A DNA stretch of 64,000 nt, taken from NCBI RefSeq assembly GCF_000279145.1, contig NC_018178.1, positions 496,001 through 560,000 of the forward strand, written 5' to 3'. Below the pieces are notes generated by a model. It did not search any database. It saw only the letters and a program-made list of their open reading frames with translations, and was not told where the DNA came from. The position numbers and the translations under genes were made by a program. Source of the stretch: Melioribacter roseus P3M-2. Lineage in GTDB: Bacteria > Bacteroidota > Ignavibacteria > Ignavibacteriales > Melioribacteraceae. Positions 48,882 through 56,367 of the stretch are shown here, in pieces; position 1 is the first letter of the stretch, and every line of letters begins with the position of its first letter.

Positions 48882-49484
48882 ATGCCCAGAACAAAAGAAC
48901 AAAACGAACAAATACGAGCCAGGACGAAACAACTGATTATCGACAAAGCTCTGGCTCTCTTTTCCGAAAAAGGTTTTGCCGCCACGACAGTAGACGACAT
49001 CGCCGGATCAGCCGGCATATCGAAAGGCCTCATTTATAATTATTTTGACAGCAAAGAAGCAATTCTCGACACTCTCTGGAGCGAGGTTTATAAAATTGCT
49101 GAGACTATCGATGCGGAATTAAAGAATTTAAAAAGCCCGTACGACAAAATCAGATATTTCATAAATTTCACATTCGATTTCCTCGTAAAGAACGAAAACT
49201 TCTGGAAATTGTACGTTTCGATTGCCCTTCAGCCCAACATGCTGAAAAAAACCGAACATATTACTTTCGAAATTTCCCGCAAAATGATGCCCAAGGCTTT
49301 TGAAATTTTTAAGGAAGCCGGTTTCAAAAATCCGACGGAAGAAGCTTACTTTTTCAGTACATCACTGGACGGAATCGCCCTCAATTATTTCTTCGACAAA
49401 AAGAATTTCCCGCTCGATAAAATGCATAAATTTCTACTCGACTATTATTCCGAAAAGTCGATACGCAAAAGGAACCGGAACTAA
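48882..49484 (+). CDS. TetR-family transcriptional regulator (second)
   Basis: A 200-residue AcrR-like regulator with its helix-turn-helix at about residues 30-60 (TTVDDIAGSAGISKGLIYNYFDSKEAIL) and an all-helical ligand domain. It diverges from the first TetR gene over 145 bp, and its 3' end overlaps the convergent thioredoxin-like gene by 4 bp. With an efflux operon alongside, a role as the drug-responsive repressor of that pump is plausible but not shown. Confidence 0.92.
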   Translation: MPRTKEQNEQIRARTKQLIIDKALALFSEKGFAATTVDDIAGSAGISKGLIYNYFDSKEAILDTLWSEVYKIAETIDAELKNLKSPYDKIRYFINFTFDFLVKNENFWKLYVSIALQPNMLKKTEHITFEISRKMMPKAFEIFKEAGFKNPTEEAYFFSTSLDGIALNYFFDKKNFPLDKMHKFLLDYYSEKSIRKRNRN

Positions 49485-49786
49485 AAGTAGAGGTTATATA
49501 TCCGCCCTATTTTGTCGCCCAATTCGTCGAGCCCGACAAATCTTGACATTCTAAAACTTTCTTTCCCGTCGGCGAATAATATTAACGTAGGAACGGCAAA
49601 GACGTTCAATTGAGCAGCCAACTCTCTATCGTTCGATACATCGACATAGAGAAATTTCACTTCGGGATACCGGGTCCCGAGCAGTTCCTTCACTTTTGGT
49701 TTCAATGTCTTGCAAACATTACAATCCGGCGTGCTGAAGTAACCAAGCGTCAAGCCGTTTTTGTCAATCGATTTAATTTCTTCCAT
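49481..49786 (-). CDS. Thioredoxin-like protein
   Basis: A 101-residue single thioredoxin fold. The active site is C22-N-V-C25 (STPDCNVCKTLKP), and the cis-proline loop is VPTLILF. CNVC replaces the usual CGPC and the N-terminus is short, so it may be a thiol reductase or a Trx variant with a special partner. No signal peptide is present. It is the last of a minus-strand run starting with the AlaX-like gene. Confidence 0.88.
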   Translation of the reverse strand: MEEIKSIDKNGLTLGYFSTPDCNVCKTLKPKVKELLGTRYPEVKFLYVDVSNDRELAAQLNVFAVPTLILFADGKESFRMSRFVGLDELGDKIGRIYNLYF

Positions 49787-49804
49787 CTTCTCGCTCTTCT
49801 AAAA

Positions 49805-50314
49805 TCAGGATTTTATATACGTGCAAATATCCGCTTCCCTGTAGTAGAGGGGCTCGCCTTGATAAAGATATATTTCTCCAAGATTTAAATACCCCGTTTC
49901 CCCGCCTAGCCTTTCACATTCCGCCGACGGCTCAATTTTATCATAACGTTTTACGTTTATAATAAAGCAGATATGATTTGTGCGAATATTATTAATATAT
50001 CTTTCAAGTTTTTTATTGCATTTAATTCTCAGATAGCTTTTTACGCCATTTTTCGTATTGATCGCGGCATTCAAATATTTGGCATGATTGCTTTGAGAAT
50101 AACCGATTACAGTAGTGTCGAACAGCACTCTTTTTCCGAGATAATTTTCCGGCTCCGCTTCACCGTAGATCAGTTCGTGAAACTGAAGAGCTGCAAATTT
50201 TGAGATCGGCTTCTCGCCGTTCGTCCGGTTCATTTCCTGTGTGTTGAACAGCGAAAGCATAAATAAAAGAACGACCAGAAGCGGCAATGAATATTTTCTT
50301 GTTACAGAACTCAT
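49805..50314 (-). CDS. Exported protein of unknown function
   Basis: I do not recognise this 169-residue protein. The N-terminus (residues 9-24, LPLLVVLLFMLSLFNT) is a signal peptide or membrane anchor. The middle part (YLGKRVLFDTTVIGYS, then YLRIKCNKKLERYI and HICFIINVKRYD) has a strand pattern that resembles a small OB-like barrel, which is only a guess. A pair of cysteines sits near the C-terminus (AECERLGG and ADICTY). It lies 5 bp after the AlaX-like gene. Confidence 0.65.
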   Translation of the reverse strand: MSSVTRKYSLPLLVVLLFMLSLFNTQEMNRTNGEKPISKFAALQFHELIYGEAEPENYLGKRVLFDTTVIGYSQSNHAKYLNAAINTKNGVKSYLRIKCNKKLERYINNIRTNHICFIINVKRYDKIEPSAECERLGGETGYLNLGEIYLYQGEPLYYREADICTYIKS

Positions 50315-50319
50315 TACAG

Positions 50320-50769
50320 TTACGCCCCTATTTTAAAACGAACTCGCAGCGCTCCGTCCTGATGACTTGTGGAAACGATTCGAAAACTTTTTATTTCGCT
50401 CGTAGAATTTACGTGAACTCCGCTGCAAGGGCAGGCGTCATAATCGCCTATTTTAATAATTCTAATAGTATCGCCTGCCTCCTCGGGCAAACGTTCCAGA
50501 TTGAATTTGCTCTCGGCTTCTTTCCTCGTAATAAAATCTTCTTTTACGGGCAGATCGTCTCTAATTAATTGATTTATAATTTCTTCTATTTTTCTTATTT
50601 CTTCTTCGGTTAAATTTCTGTCGAACTTATAGTCGCACTTTGACTTTTTCTTTTCGATGTGAGCGCTGAAAGCTCTGCCGCAATTATAAATCTTATTCAT
50701 CGTCCCGTTCAAAAGATGCTCCGCCGTATGCATCGGCGGATAATATTCTTTTGGATTTTCGTTATACAA
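50320..50769 (-). CDS. AlaX-like alanyl-tRNA editing protein
   Basis: A 149-residue free-standing relative of the alanyl-tRNA synthetase editing domain. The zinc-binding motifs are HTAEH (H14 and H18) and CSGVH (C115 and H119). AlaX proteins hydrolyse Ser-tRNA(Ala) or Gly-tRNA(Ala) in the cytoplasm and prevent mistranslation. It is of the short type without the AlaRS C-terminal parts. It lies 15 bp downstream of the DPP-IV-type peptidase gene. Confidence 0.9.
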   Translation of the reverse strand: MYNENPKEYYPPMHTAEHLLNGTMNKIYNCGRAFSAHIEKKKSKCDYKFDRNLTEEEIRKIEEIINQLIRDDLPVKEDFITRKEAESKFNLERLPEEAGDTIRIIKIGDYDACPCSGVHVNSTSEIKSFRIVSTSHQDGALRVRFKIGA

Positions 50770-50784
50770 AACTTTTTCCTCCGT

Positions 50785-52950
50785 TTAATCTGTAGCGAGT
50801 TCTTTATTCAATAAATTTTTAAAGATAAATTCCGCGATTGTTTTTTGAGCGTGGAAATAGTGAGGGAAACGAATGCCATGGCGTTGATTCGGATAAAACA
50901 TCATTTCAAATTCCTTATTTAATCTCTGTAATTTGTCAATTAGCTGTATTGAATTCTGCATATGAACGTTGTCGTCCATAGTTCCGTGAATAATTAGCAT
51001 ACCGCCTTTGTAATTTTCGGCATAATTTAAGACCGAAGACTTCCTGTAGCCGTCCGGATTTTCATCCGGCGTATCCATATACCTTTCAGTATAAACATTA
51101 TCGTAGAGCATCCAATCCATAACTCCGAACTCTGCAATGCCATAGTTAAAGTAGCCGGGAGCCGACGTAAGCGCCAGCGCCGTGACGTATCCGCCGTAAC
51201 TTCCTCCGTTGATTGCTATTTTGGCAGTGTCGACGAAAGGCAATTTTCTCAACCATTTAACGGCTTCGATATAATCGTGCATCTCCCACTTGCCCAAATT
51301 TCTGTGCATTAAATCGGTTCCGGCTTTTCCGAAATGCCCGCTTCCCCTGTGATCGACGCTCATATAAATAATTCCGTTCTGAGCCAGAAATTGTGGTTCC
51401 AATCTGTAAGGGAAAGAATTTCTAACGGTAGGCGCGTTCGGACCTCCGTAAATACTTATCAAAACAGGATATTTTTTTGTAGAATCAAGATCCTCGGGTA
51501 AATACCATAACGCCGGCAAATCATAACCGTCTTCCGTTTTTATTTTGAACAACTGCGCCTTTGGCAAATCATATTCGTCAAAGATATCGGATTTTGAATT
51601 TCCGATTTCTCTTATTAATTCTCCATTTGCTTCGTACAATAAGAGCGCAGGCGGGGTATTTATACAACTGAATCTGTCGATAAAGTACTTGCCGTTAGGC
51701 GAAAGATTACACGCGTGCGTACCCGGCTTGTCCGTTAATTTAACAATTTTATTATTGTTCATATTCACAACAAACAAATGACGCTCCGTCGAATTATTCG
51801 ACCATCCCTCGAAATAGACCAGGTTGTTCTTTTCGTCCACCAATTCAAGCGACGTAACGTTTATATCCGCCCCTTCCGTAAGCTTTTTCAGCAGCTTGCC
51901 TTTTCCGTCATAGAGGTAAAGATGATAATATCCGTCCAATCCGGTACGAATAATAAAGCCCGGATTGTTTTTCATAAAATAGATATCTTCAAACCATTCC
52001 ACCCATGTTTTCTGATGTTCCGTATGAAGGAGCCGTTTGCTTCCGTCTTTAACGTCAATACTATAAATCTTTATCGTATCCTGTTGACGGTTCATCCATT
52101 GTACTGTCAGTTGTGAATCGCGAGTCCATACCGGCCATGCAATGTATTGATCGTTGTCGTCGGGGAAATCCGCCCAGACTATATTATTTTTTTCAAGATC
52201 AGCTATTCCGAGTTTTACAAACGGATTCGGGTCGCCCGCTTTCGGATATCTTTGTTTTTCGATAGAGCCGTGCTGTCCGTCGGCTTTAACCAGAATAAAT
52301 TCGGGAACGGGAGAATCGTCGAATCTGAGGAACGAGATTTTTCTCGAATCAGGCGCCCACCAGAAGGCGGCGTAATTTGTGGAGCGTCCGAGAATTTCCT
52401 CCATATAAACCCACGAAGCCCGGCCGTTATAAACCAAGTCGCTACCGTCGTCGGTAAGCCGGCGCTCAATTTCGTTTTCGATATCGTAATAATAAAGATT
52501 GTTTTCTTTGGTATATGCAACTTTTTTCCCGTCCGGCGAGAACTTAGGATTTTTTTCTTCCGCTTTGTCGTCTGTCAATTTCTTGAAAAGATTATCTTCT
52601 ACGGAAAGATAGTAGAGGTCGTTATCCCGTTCAAAAATAAACTTAGTGTAGCTGTCGTTATTGATTACAGCCTCATCAAGATTAAATCCTTCTGGCAAGC
52701 CGATTTGGGAATAATCCAGGTATACTTCCCTTTCATTGTTTTCAACGTTCACCTTTTCAATAATACTTTTACCATCTCTTACTGACAATTCAAAATAATG
52801 TTCATCGTCAAGCCATCCCTTAATTTGAGGCAACGATTTTGTTAGTCTCGGTTGACCGAAATAAAACGCCTGTTGAAAAGTGAGTTTTTTATTTTGTCCG
52901 TAGACAAGAGAAGCGATAATAACAAACAGCATTATTTTTCTTGATTTCAT
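50785..52950 (-). CDS. Exported S9 prolyl oligopeptidase/dipeptidyl peptidase IV-like
   Basis: A 721-residue serine peptidase. A signal peptide (KIMLFVIIASLVYGQ) is followed by a DPP-IV-type beta-propeller (about 40-470) and an alpha/beta hydrolase domain. The nucleophile motif GGSYGGYV, the oxyanion-region DHRGSGHFG, the aspartate in HGTMDDNVH and the histidine in NQRHGIRF are present. Such enzymes release Xaa-Pro dipeptides from peptides. I start at ATG 52950, which has GAGG upstream. With the tricorn-like and M48 proteins this adds to a strong peptide-degrading capacity. Confidence 0.94.
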   Translation of the reverse strand: MKSRKIMLFVIIASLVYGQNKKLTFQQAFYFGQPRLTKSLPQIKGWLDDEHYFELSVRDGKSIIEKVNVENNEREVYLDYSQIGLPEGFNLDEAVINNDSYTKFIFERDNDLYYLSVEDNLFKKLTDDKAEEKNPKFSPDGKKVAYTKENNLYYYDIENEIERRLTDDGSDLVYNGRASWVYMEEILGRSTNYAAFWWAPDSRKISFLRFDDSPVPEFILVKADGQHGSIEKQRYPKAGDPNPFVKLGIADLEKNNIVWADFPDDNDQYIAWPVWTRDSQLTVQWMNRQQDTIKIYSIDVKDGSKRLLHTEHQKTWVEWFEDIYFMKNNPGFIIRTGLDGYYHLYLYDGKGKLLKKLTEGADINVTSLELVDEKNNLVYFEGWSNNSTERHLFVVNMNNNKIVKLTDKPGTHACNLSPNGKYFIDRFSCINTPPALLLYEANGELIREIGNSKSDIFDEYDLPKAQLFKIKTEDGYDLPALWYLPEDLDSTKKYPVLISIYGGPNAPTVRNSFPYRLEPQFLAQNGIIYMSVDHRGSGHFGKAGTDLMHRNLGKWEMHDYIEAVKWLRKLPFVDTAKIAINGGSYGGYVTALALTSAPGYFNYGIAEFGVMDWMLYDNVYTERYMDTPDENPDGYRKSSVLNYAENYKGGMLIIHGTMDDNVHMQNSIQLIDKLQRLNKEFEMMFYPNQRHGIRFPHYFHAQKTIAEFIFKNLLNKELATD

Positions 52951-52976
52951 TTTCAGCCTCAAAATATTTTAATTAA

Positions 52977-53948
52977 TTACCAGGCATAAGCTTCGGGCGC
53001 CTGGTTGCCGGGTCCGGGCCAAATTTCGTCGAGTTTTTTCAGTGTATCTTCATCAAGTTTGATATTCAGAGCATTGTAATTTAGTTCAAGTTGTTCGACG
53101 GTTCTCGGTCCGATAATCGGAGAAGTAACCGCCGGATTCGACAGCGTCCATGCCAGCGCCACATCCGCGGGCTTTTGACCGATTTCCTTGCACAATTTTT
53201 CATATGCCTCCAATTGAGGTCGAAGTTTTTCCACCGACTTTTGGAGCGGCTCTCTGGTTCTCCTTCCTTCCTTTGCTTTTTCTAATACGCCGCATAGGAT
53301 TCCTCCGCCCATCGGACTCCACGGTATTAAACCGATACCGAAAGCTTTGCAAGCGGGAATTACCTCCAGCTCAATATTTCTATTGCGTAAACTGTAAATA
53401 CTCTGCTCCGAAATTATACCCAAAAAGTTTCTTTCTTTTGCTTTATAAAACGCTTCCGCCAAATTCCAAGCCGCAAAGTTCGAACTTCCCACGTAAATTA
53501 TTTTACCTTCGCGTACAAGCTGTTCCATCGCCTGATAGATCTCGTCCCAGGGAGTGTTCCTGTCGATATGGTGCATCTGATACAAATCGATGCGGTCTGT
53601 TTTCAGCCTCTTCAGACTGTCTTCGCATGCTCTTTTGATATGATAAGCGGACAATCCGGAATCGTTGGGACCGTCGCCCATTTTTCCGTAAACCTTTGTC
53701 GCCAGAACAATTTTATCGCGTCTCGAAGGATCTTCGGAGAGCCATTTGCCGATTAATTGCTCGGTATAGCCTGCTCCTTTATCCCAACCGTAAACATTTG
53801 CTGTGTCAAAAAAATTTATTCCCAATTCGAGAGCGCGGTTCATAATTCGAAAACTCTCTTCGTCGCTCGTATAAGGTCCGAAGTTCATAGTGCCGAGGCA
53901 CAATCTGCTGACTTTCAACCCCGACCTTCCAAGATGAACGTATTCCAT
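52977..53948 (-). CDS. Aldo/keto reductase
   Basis: A 323-residue NAD(P)H-dependent oxidoreductase with the TIM-barrel fold. The catalytic tetrad reads D48, Y53 (FFDTANVYG), K85 (ATKVYG) and H125 (YQMHHID). The cofactor-binding IIGPRTVEQLELN segment near the C-terminus is present. The substrate is unknown; relatives reduce aldehydes and sugars. GGAGG precedes the ATG. It is followed by the DPP-IV-type gene after 26 bp. Confidence 0.94.
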   Translation of the reverse strand: MEYVHLGRSGLKVSRLCLGTMNFGPYTSDEESFRIMNRALELGINFFDTANVYGWDKGAGYTEQLIGKWLSEDPSRRDKIVLATKVYGKMGDGPNDSGLSAYHIKRACEDSLKRLKTDRIDLYQMHHIDRNTPWDEIYQAMEQLVREGKIIYVGSSNFAAWNLAEAFYKAKERNFLGIISEQSIYSLRNRNIELEVIPACKAFGIGLIPWSPMGGGILCGVLEKAKEGRRTREPLQKSVEKLRPQLEAYEKLCKEIGQKPADVALAWTLSNPAVTSPIIGPRTVEQLELNYNALNIKLDEDTLKKLDEIWPGPGNQAPEAYAW

Positions 53949-54051
53949 TATTCCTCCATTCCGATTCGTTAAACTCTTTTCTAATTTAATAAAGATTTTC
54001 TTTTTAGTGCAAAAAAATTTATTTTCTTATGAAATTTTGAGGAAAAATGAG

Positions 54052-54240
54052 ATGGGTTCGTTCTCCTGCCAATATATCGACAGCGAAAAAGGCTACTGCC
54101 TTAGAATAAAAAAAGAGTGTGTTCCGGGAAGACCGGGCTGCGTATTAAAAGGCAAATATGCTTTTGCCATACCTATAGAAGAACGCTTGCCCGACATTAA
54201 AAGGAAAAAGGATGACAAAGATAAAAATACTGGTAAATAG
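54052..54240 (+). CDS. Small cysteine-rich protein
   Basis: A 62-residue protein. Cysteines at 6, 16, 23 and 30 lie in CQYIDSEKGYC, ECVPGRPGC and form a spaced set that could hold a zinc ion or an iron-sulfur cluster. The C-terminus is lysine/aspartate-rich. I start at ATG 54052 (GAGG upstream) rather than the GTG at 54007. The end overlaps the next gene by 29 bp. I know no family with confidence. Confidence 0.72.
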   Translation: MGSFSCQYIDSEKGYCLRIKKECVPGRPGCVLKGKYAFAIPIEERLPDIKRKKDDKDKNTGK

Positions 54241-54691
54241 TCTGCTCTTATTAATTTTATTCTTTTCATGCACAAGCAATCAAAATTTATTGCCCGAGGA
54301 AATGTTCGGACTTAAGCTTCAGAAAAAATTAACAGGCAAAGAAGCGCTCGACTACGTAAACAGATTGCATTTCAACAAGGTGACGGATGAAGAAAATCTG
54401 ATCGGATTTTATTCCGGACGAAAAGGAGAGGCTGTAATCTACATTACCGTCTATTCAGACAATAAAAAAGCTACGAATGCATTCCGCAGAATGACAGAAA
54501 AAATTTCGCCGCTTAATTCGGCGTTCTACGGCGGCTCTTTGGAAAATATAAACGGCAAAGAAATTTACACTACATACGGCATGGGAGCAAAACATTTTGT
54601 ATTTGTCGACAATAATAATTTATTCTGGATAACCGCGGAAAGAAAATGGGCGGACGATTTCCTCGCATATTATTTACTAATACTAGAATAA
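54212..54691 (+). CDS. Lipoprotein of unknown function
   Basis: A 159-residue protein with a clear lipoprotein signal (LLLLILFFSC, lipid on C20). The mature part, about 140 residues, has alternating strands and helices and no motif I recognise. It overlaps the Cys-rich gene by 29 bp and is followed after 10 bp by a membrane protein gene, so these three form an operon. Confidence 0.75.
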   Translation: MTKIKILVNSLLLLILFFSCTSNQNLLPEEMFGLKLQKKLTGKEALDYVNRLHFNKVTDEENLIGFYSGRKGEAVIYITVYSDNKKATNAFRRMTEKISPLNSAFYGGSLENINGKEIYTTYGMGAKHFVFVDNNNLFWITAERKWADDFLAYYLLILE

Positions 54692-54701
54692 AGAGGCAGC
54701 T

Positions 54702-55133
54702 ATGGACGAATTCAACGAACTGAATATTGAAGAAACCCCGCAGCCGGTAAGTTTATTCAAATTGAATTTTGAGAAGATGATTCGCGACATGCGATTCGTC
54801 GGCATTTTTGTGATTATTTACGGAGCTCTTGCGTGCCTTTCAATTATCGGCGCAATTATCGGCGTGCCGATTATAATCATCGGTCTTAGAATTCGAGAAG
54901 CCGCGGAACAATTTGAAATCTATAAAGCGACCAATCAGGCGGCGGCTTTACGAATGGGCTTCGAATTGCAGGGCAAATATTTTCGCCTTGCCAAGATAAT
55001 AATCATTGTATCTCTGATTATAACCGCTCTCTGGTTCATCTTTATTCTCGGACTTTTGATATCGGGTTTTCATTCTTTCTATCAGCTGGACTGCATGGAT
55101 TATAATTCGATCGGACTCTTCAGCCTGCTGTAA
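54702..55133 (+). CDS. DUF5362-like membrane protein
   Basis: A 143-residue protein with an acidic N-terminal tail, two helices close together (about residues 31-67, VGIFVIIYGALACLSIIGAIIGVPIIIIGLRIREAA) and a third near 97-123. The segment MRFVGIFVIIYGAL and GVPIIIIGLRIREAAEQF resembles the DUF5362 family of Bacteroidota membrane proteins, recalled from memory. Function is unknown. GAGG precedes the ATG. Confidence 0.7.
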   Translation: MDEFNELNIEETPQPVSLFKLNFEKMIRDMRFVGIFVIIYGALACLSIIGAIIGVPIIIIGLRIREAAEQFEIYKATNQAAALRMGFELQGKYFRLAKIIIIVSLIITALWFIFILGLLISGFHSFYQLDCMDYNSIGLFSLL

Positions 55134-55186
55134 GAACCTTTAAAATTCTTTATATTTGGATATCCGATCCTGATTTTTGGAAAGAG

Positions 55187-55810
55187 ATGAACAGAAATTA
55201 TAAAACAGCTTTTTTATTAACTTATATAACAATCGGATATAATATACTCGAAGGTATAATTTCCGTTGCCTGGGGAATAGAAGATGAAACTCTATCTCTT
55301 CTGGGATTCGGAATCGATTCGTTCGTAGAAGTAATGTCCGGAATCGGACTTCTGCACATGCTTTTACGTATAAAAAACAATAACGGAGAGACAAGCGATA
55401 AGTTCGAAAGGACTGCGCTAAGAATTACAGGCGCGGGATTTTATATTCTGTCGGCAGGCTTGGTTGTAGGCTCTATGATTAATACTTACGCAGGACATAA
55501 ACCGGAGACTACCGTTGTAGGGATTATTATTTCCGTAATTTCCATAATAACAATGTCTGTTTTGATTTATTATAAAATGAAAATCGGAAAGGCTCTTCAA
55601 TCGGAAGCAATAATCGCCGATGCAAATTGCACAAAGACGTGTCTCTATCTATCGATTATATTGCTTGCTGCCAGCGCAGGCTACGAATTAACGGGTATAG
55701 GCGGCATCGATTCGATTGGAGCGATTGCGATTGCATGGTTCTCTTACAAGGAAGGCAAAGAAGCTTTCGAAAAGGCTAAGGGAAATTTGATTTGTTCATG
55801 CGGGCATTAA
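55187..55810 (+). CDS. Short cation diffusion facilitator-like membrane protein
   Basis: A 207-residue protein with about six membrane helices. GFGIDSFVEVMSG (41-53, with D44) and ADANCTKTCLYLS (near 140-155) lie where CDF transporters have their metal-binding aspartates, but here with cysteines in the second motif. It ends in CSCGH. The cytoplasmic CDF domain is missing, as in a known truncated class. A metal export role is likely but the metal is unknown. It lies upstream of a lipoprotein and a TonB receptor. Confidence 0.8.
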   Translation: MNRNYKTAFLLTYITIGYNILEGIISVAWGIEDETLSLLGFGIDSFVEVMSGIGLLHMLLRIKNNNGETSDKFERTALRITGAGFYILSAGLVVGSMINTYAGHKPETTVVGIIISVISIITMSVLIYYKMKIGKALQSEAIIADANCTKTCLYLSIILLAASAGYELTGIGGIDSIGAIAIAWFSYKEGKEAFEKAKGNLICSCGH

Positions 55811-55844
55811 ACAAGAAGTTAATAAAACATTCGTTGATTCTTCT

Positions 55845-56357
55845 ATGAAAAAAGTACTGCTGATAATTTTAATCTCTGCCGTATTTATATTCAGATGCGA
55901 CGGCGGCATTGAACCCGAGCCCGTTAAACCCGACGGACCCACCGGTTTCAAGGGCGCCGTTACATTCACGGGGAATTGGCCTGCCGGAGTTAAAAGAACT
56001 CACCTGGTAGTATTTAAAAAGCCCATACAAAAAACCGACGACTTTTTTCCGCCGAATCTCAGCTTTGTTTCCGATTCGATTCCTTACGGCAGTTCGGCGT
56101 TCAATTACAATTCATTGGAAAATAATTTCTTGCCGATACTTCAGTTGGGAGAAGGAACATATTCTTATGTGGTTGTTGCTCAATCGAAGACCGAAGAAAT
56201 TTCCTTCGAGCGAAAAGACTGGTACGTGGTCGGAGTTTATTGCAACAACGGGGATCAGGCGAGCCCAAAGGAATTAATACTACGCCCCGGCGAAATTACG
56301 GAAGGAGTAAACATAAAAGTCGACTTTAATAATCCTCCGCCGCAGCCTCCATATTAA
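55845..56357 (+). CDS. Lipoprotein cotranscribed with a TonB receptor
   Basis: A 170-residue protein with a lipoprotein-type signal (LLIILISAVFIFRC, C18) and a Pro/Glu-rich linker. The body looks like a beta-sandwich of the kind found on surface or periplasmic ligand-binding lipoproteins (GFKGAVTFTGNWP and GEGTYSYVVVAQSK). The C-terminus is Pro-rich. It ends 10 bp before the TonB receptor gene and probably acts with it, like SusD- or ligand-capturing partners, though it is not a SusD homologue. Confidence 0.75.
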   Translation: MKKVLLIILISAVFIFRCDGGIEPEPVKPDGPTGFKGAVTFTGNWPAGVKRTHLVVFKKPIQKTDDFFPPNLSFVSDSIPYGSSAFNYNSLENNFLPILQLGEGTYSYVVVAQSKTEEISFERKDWYVVGVYCNNGDQASPKELILRPGEITEGVNIKVDFNNPPPQPPY

Positions 56358-56367
56358 AGAGGGAATT

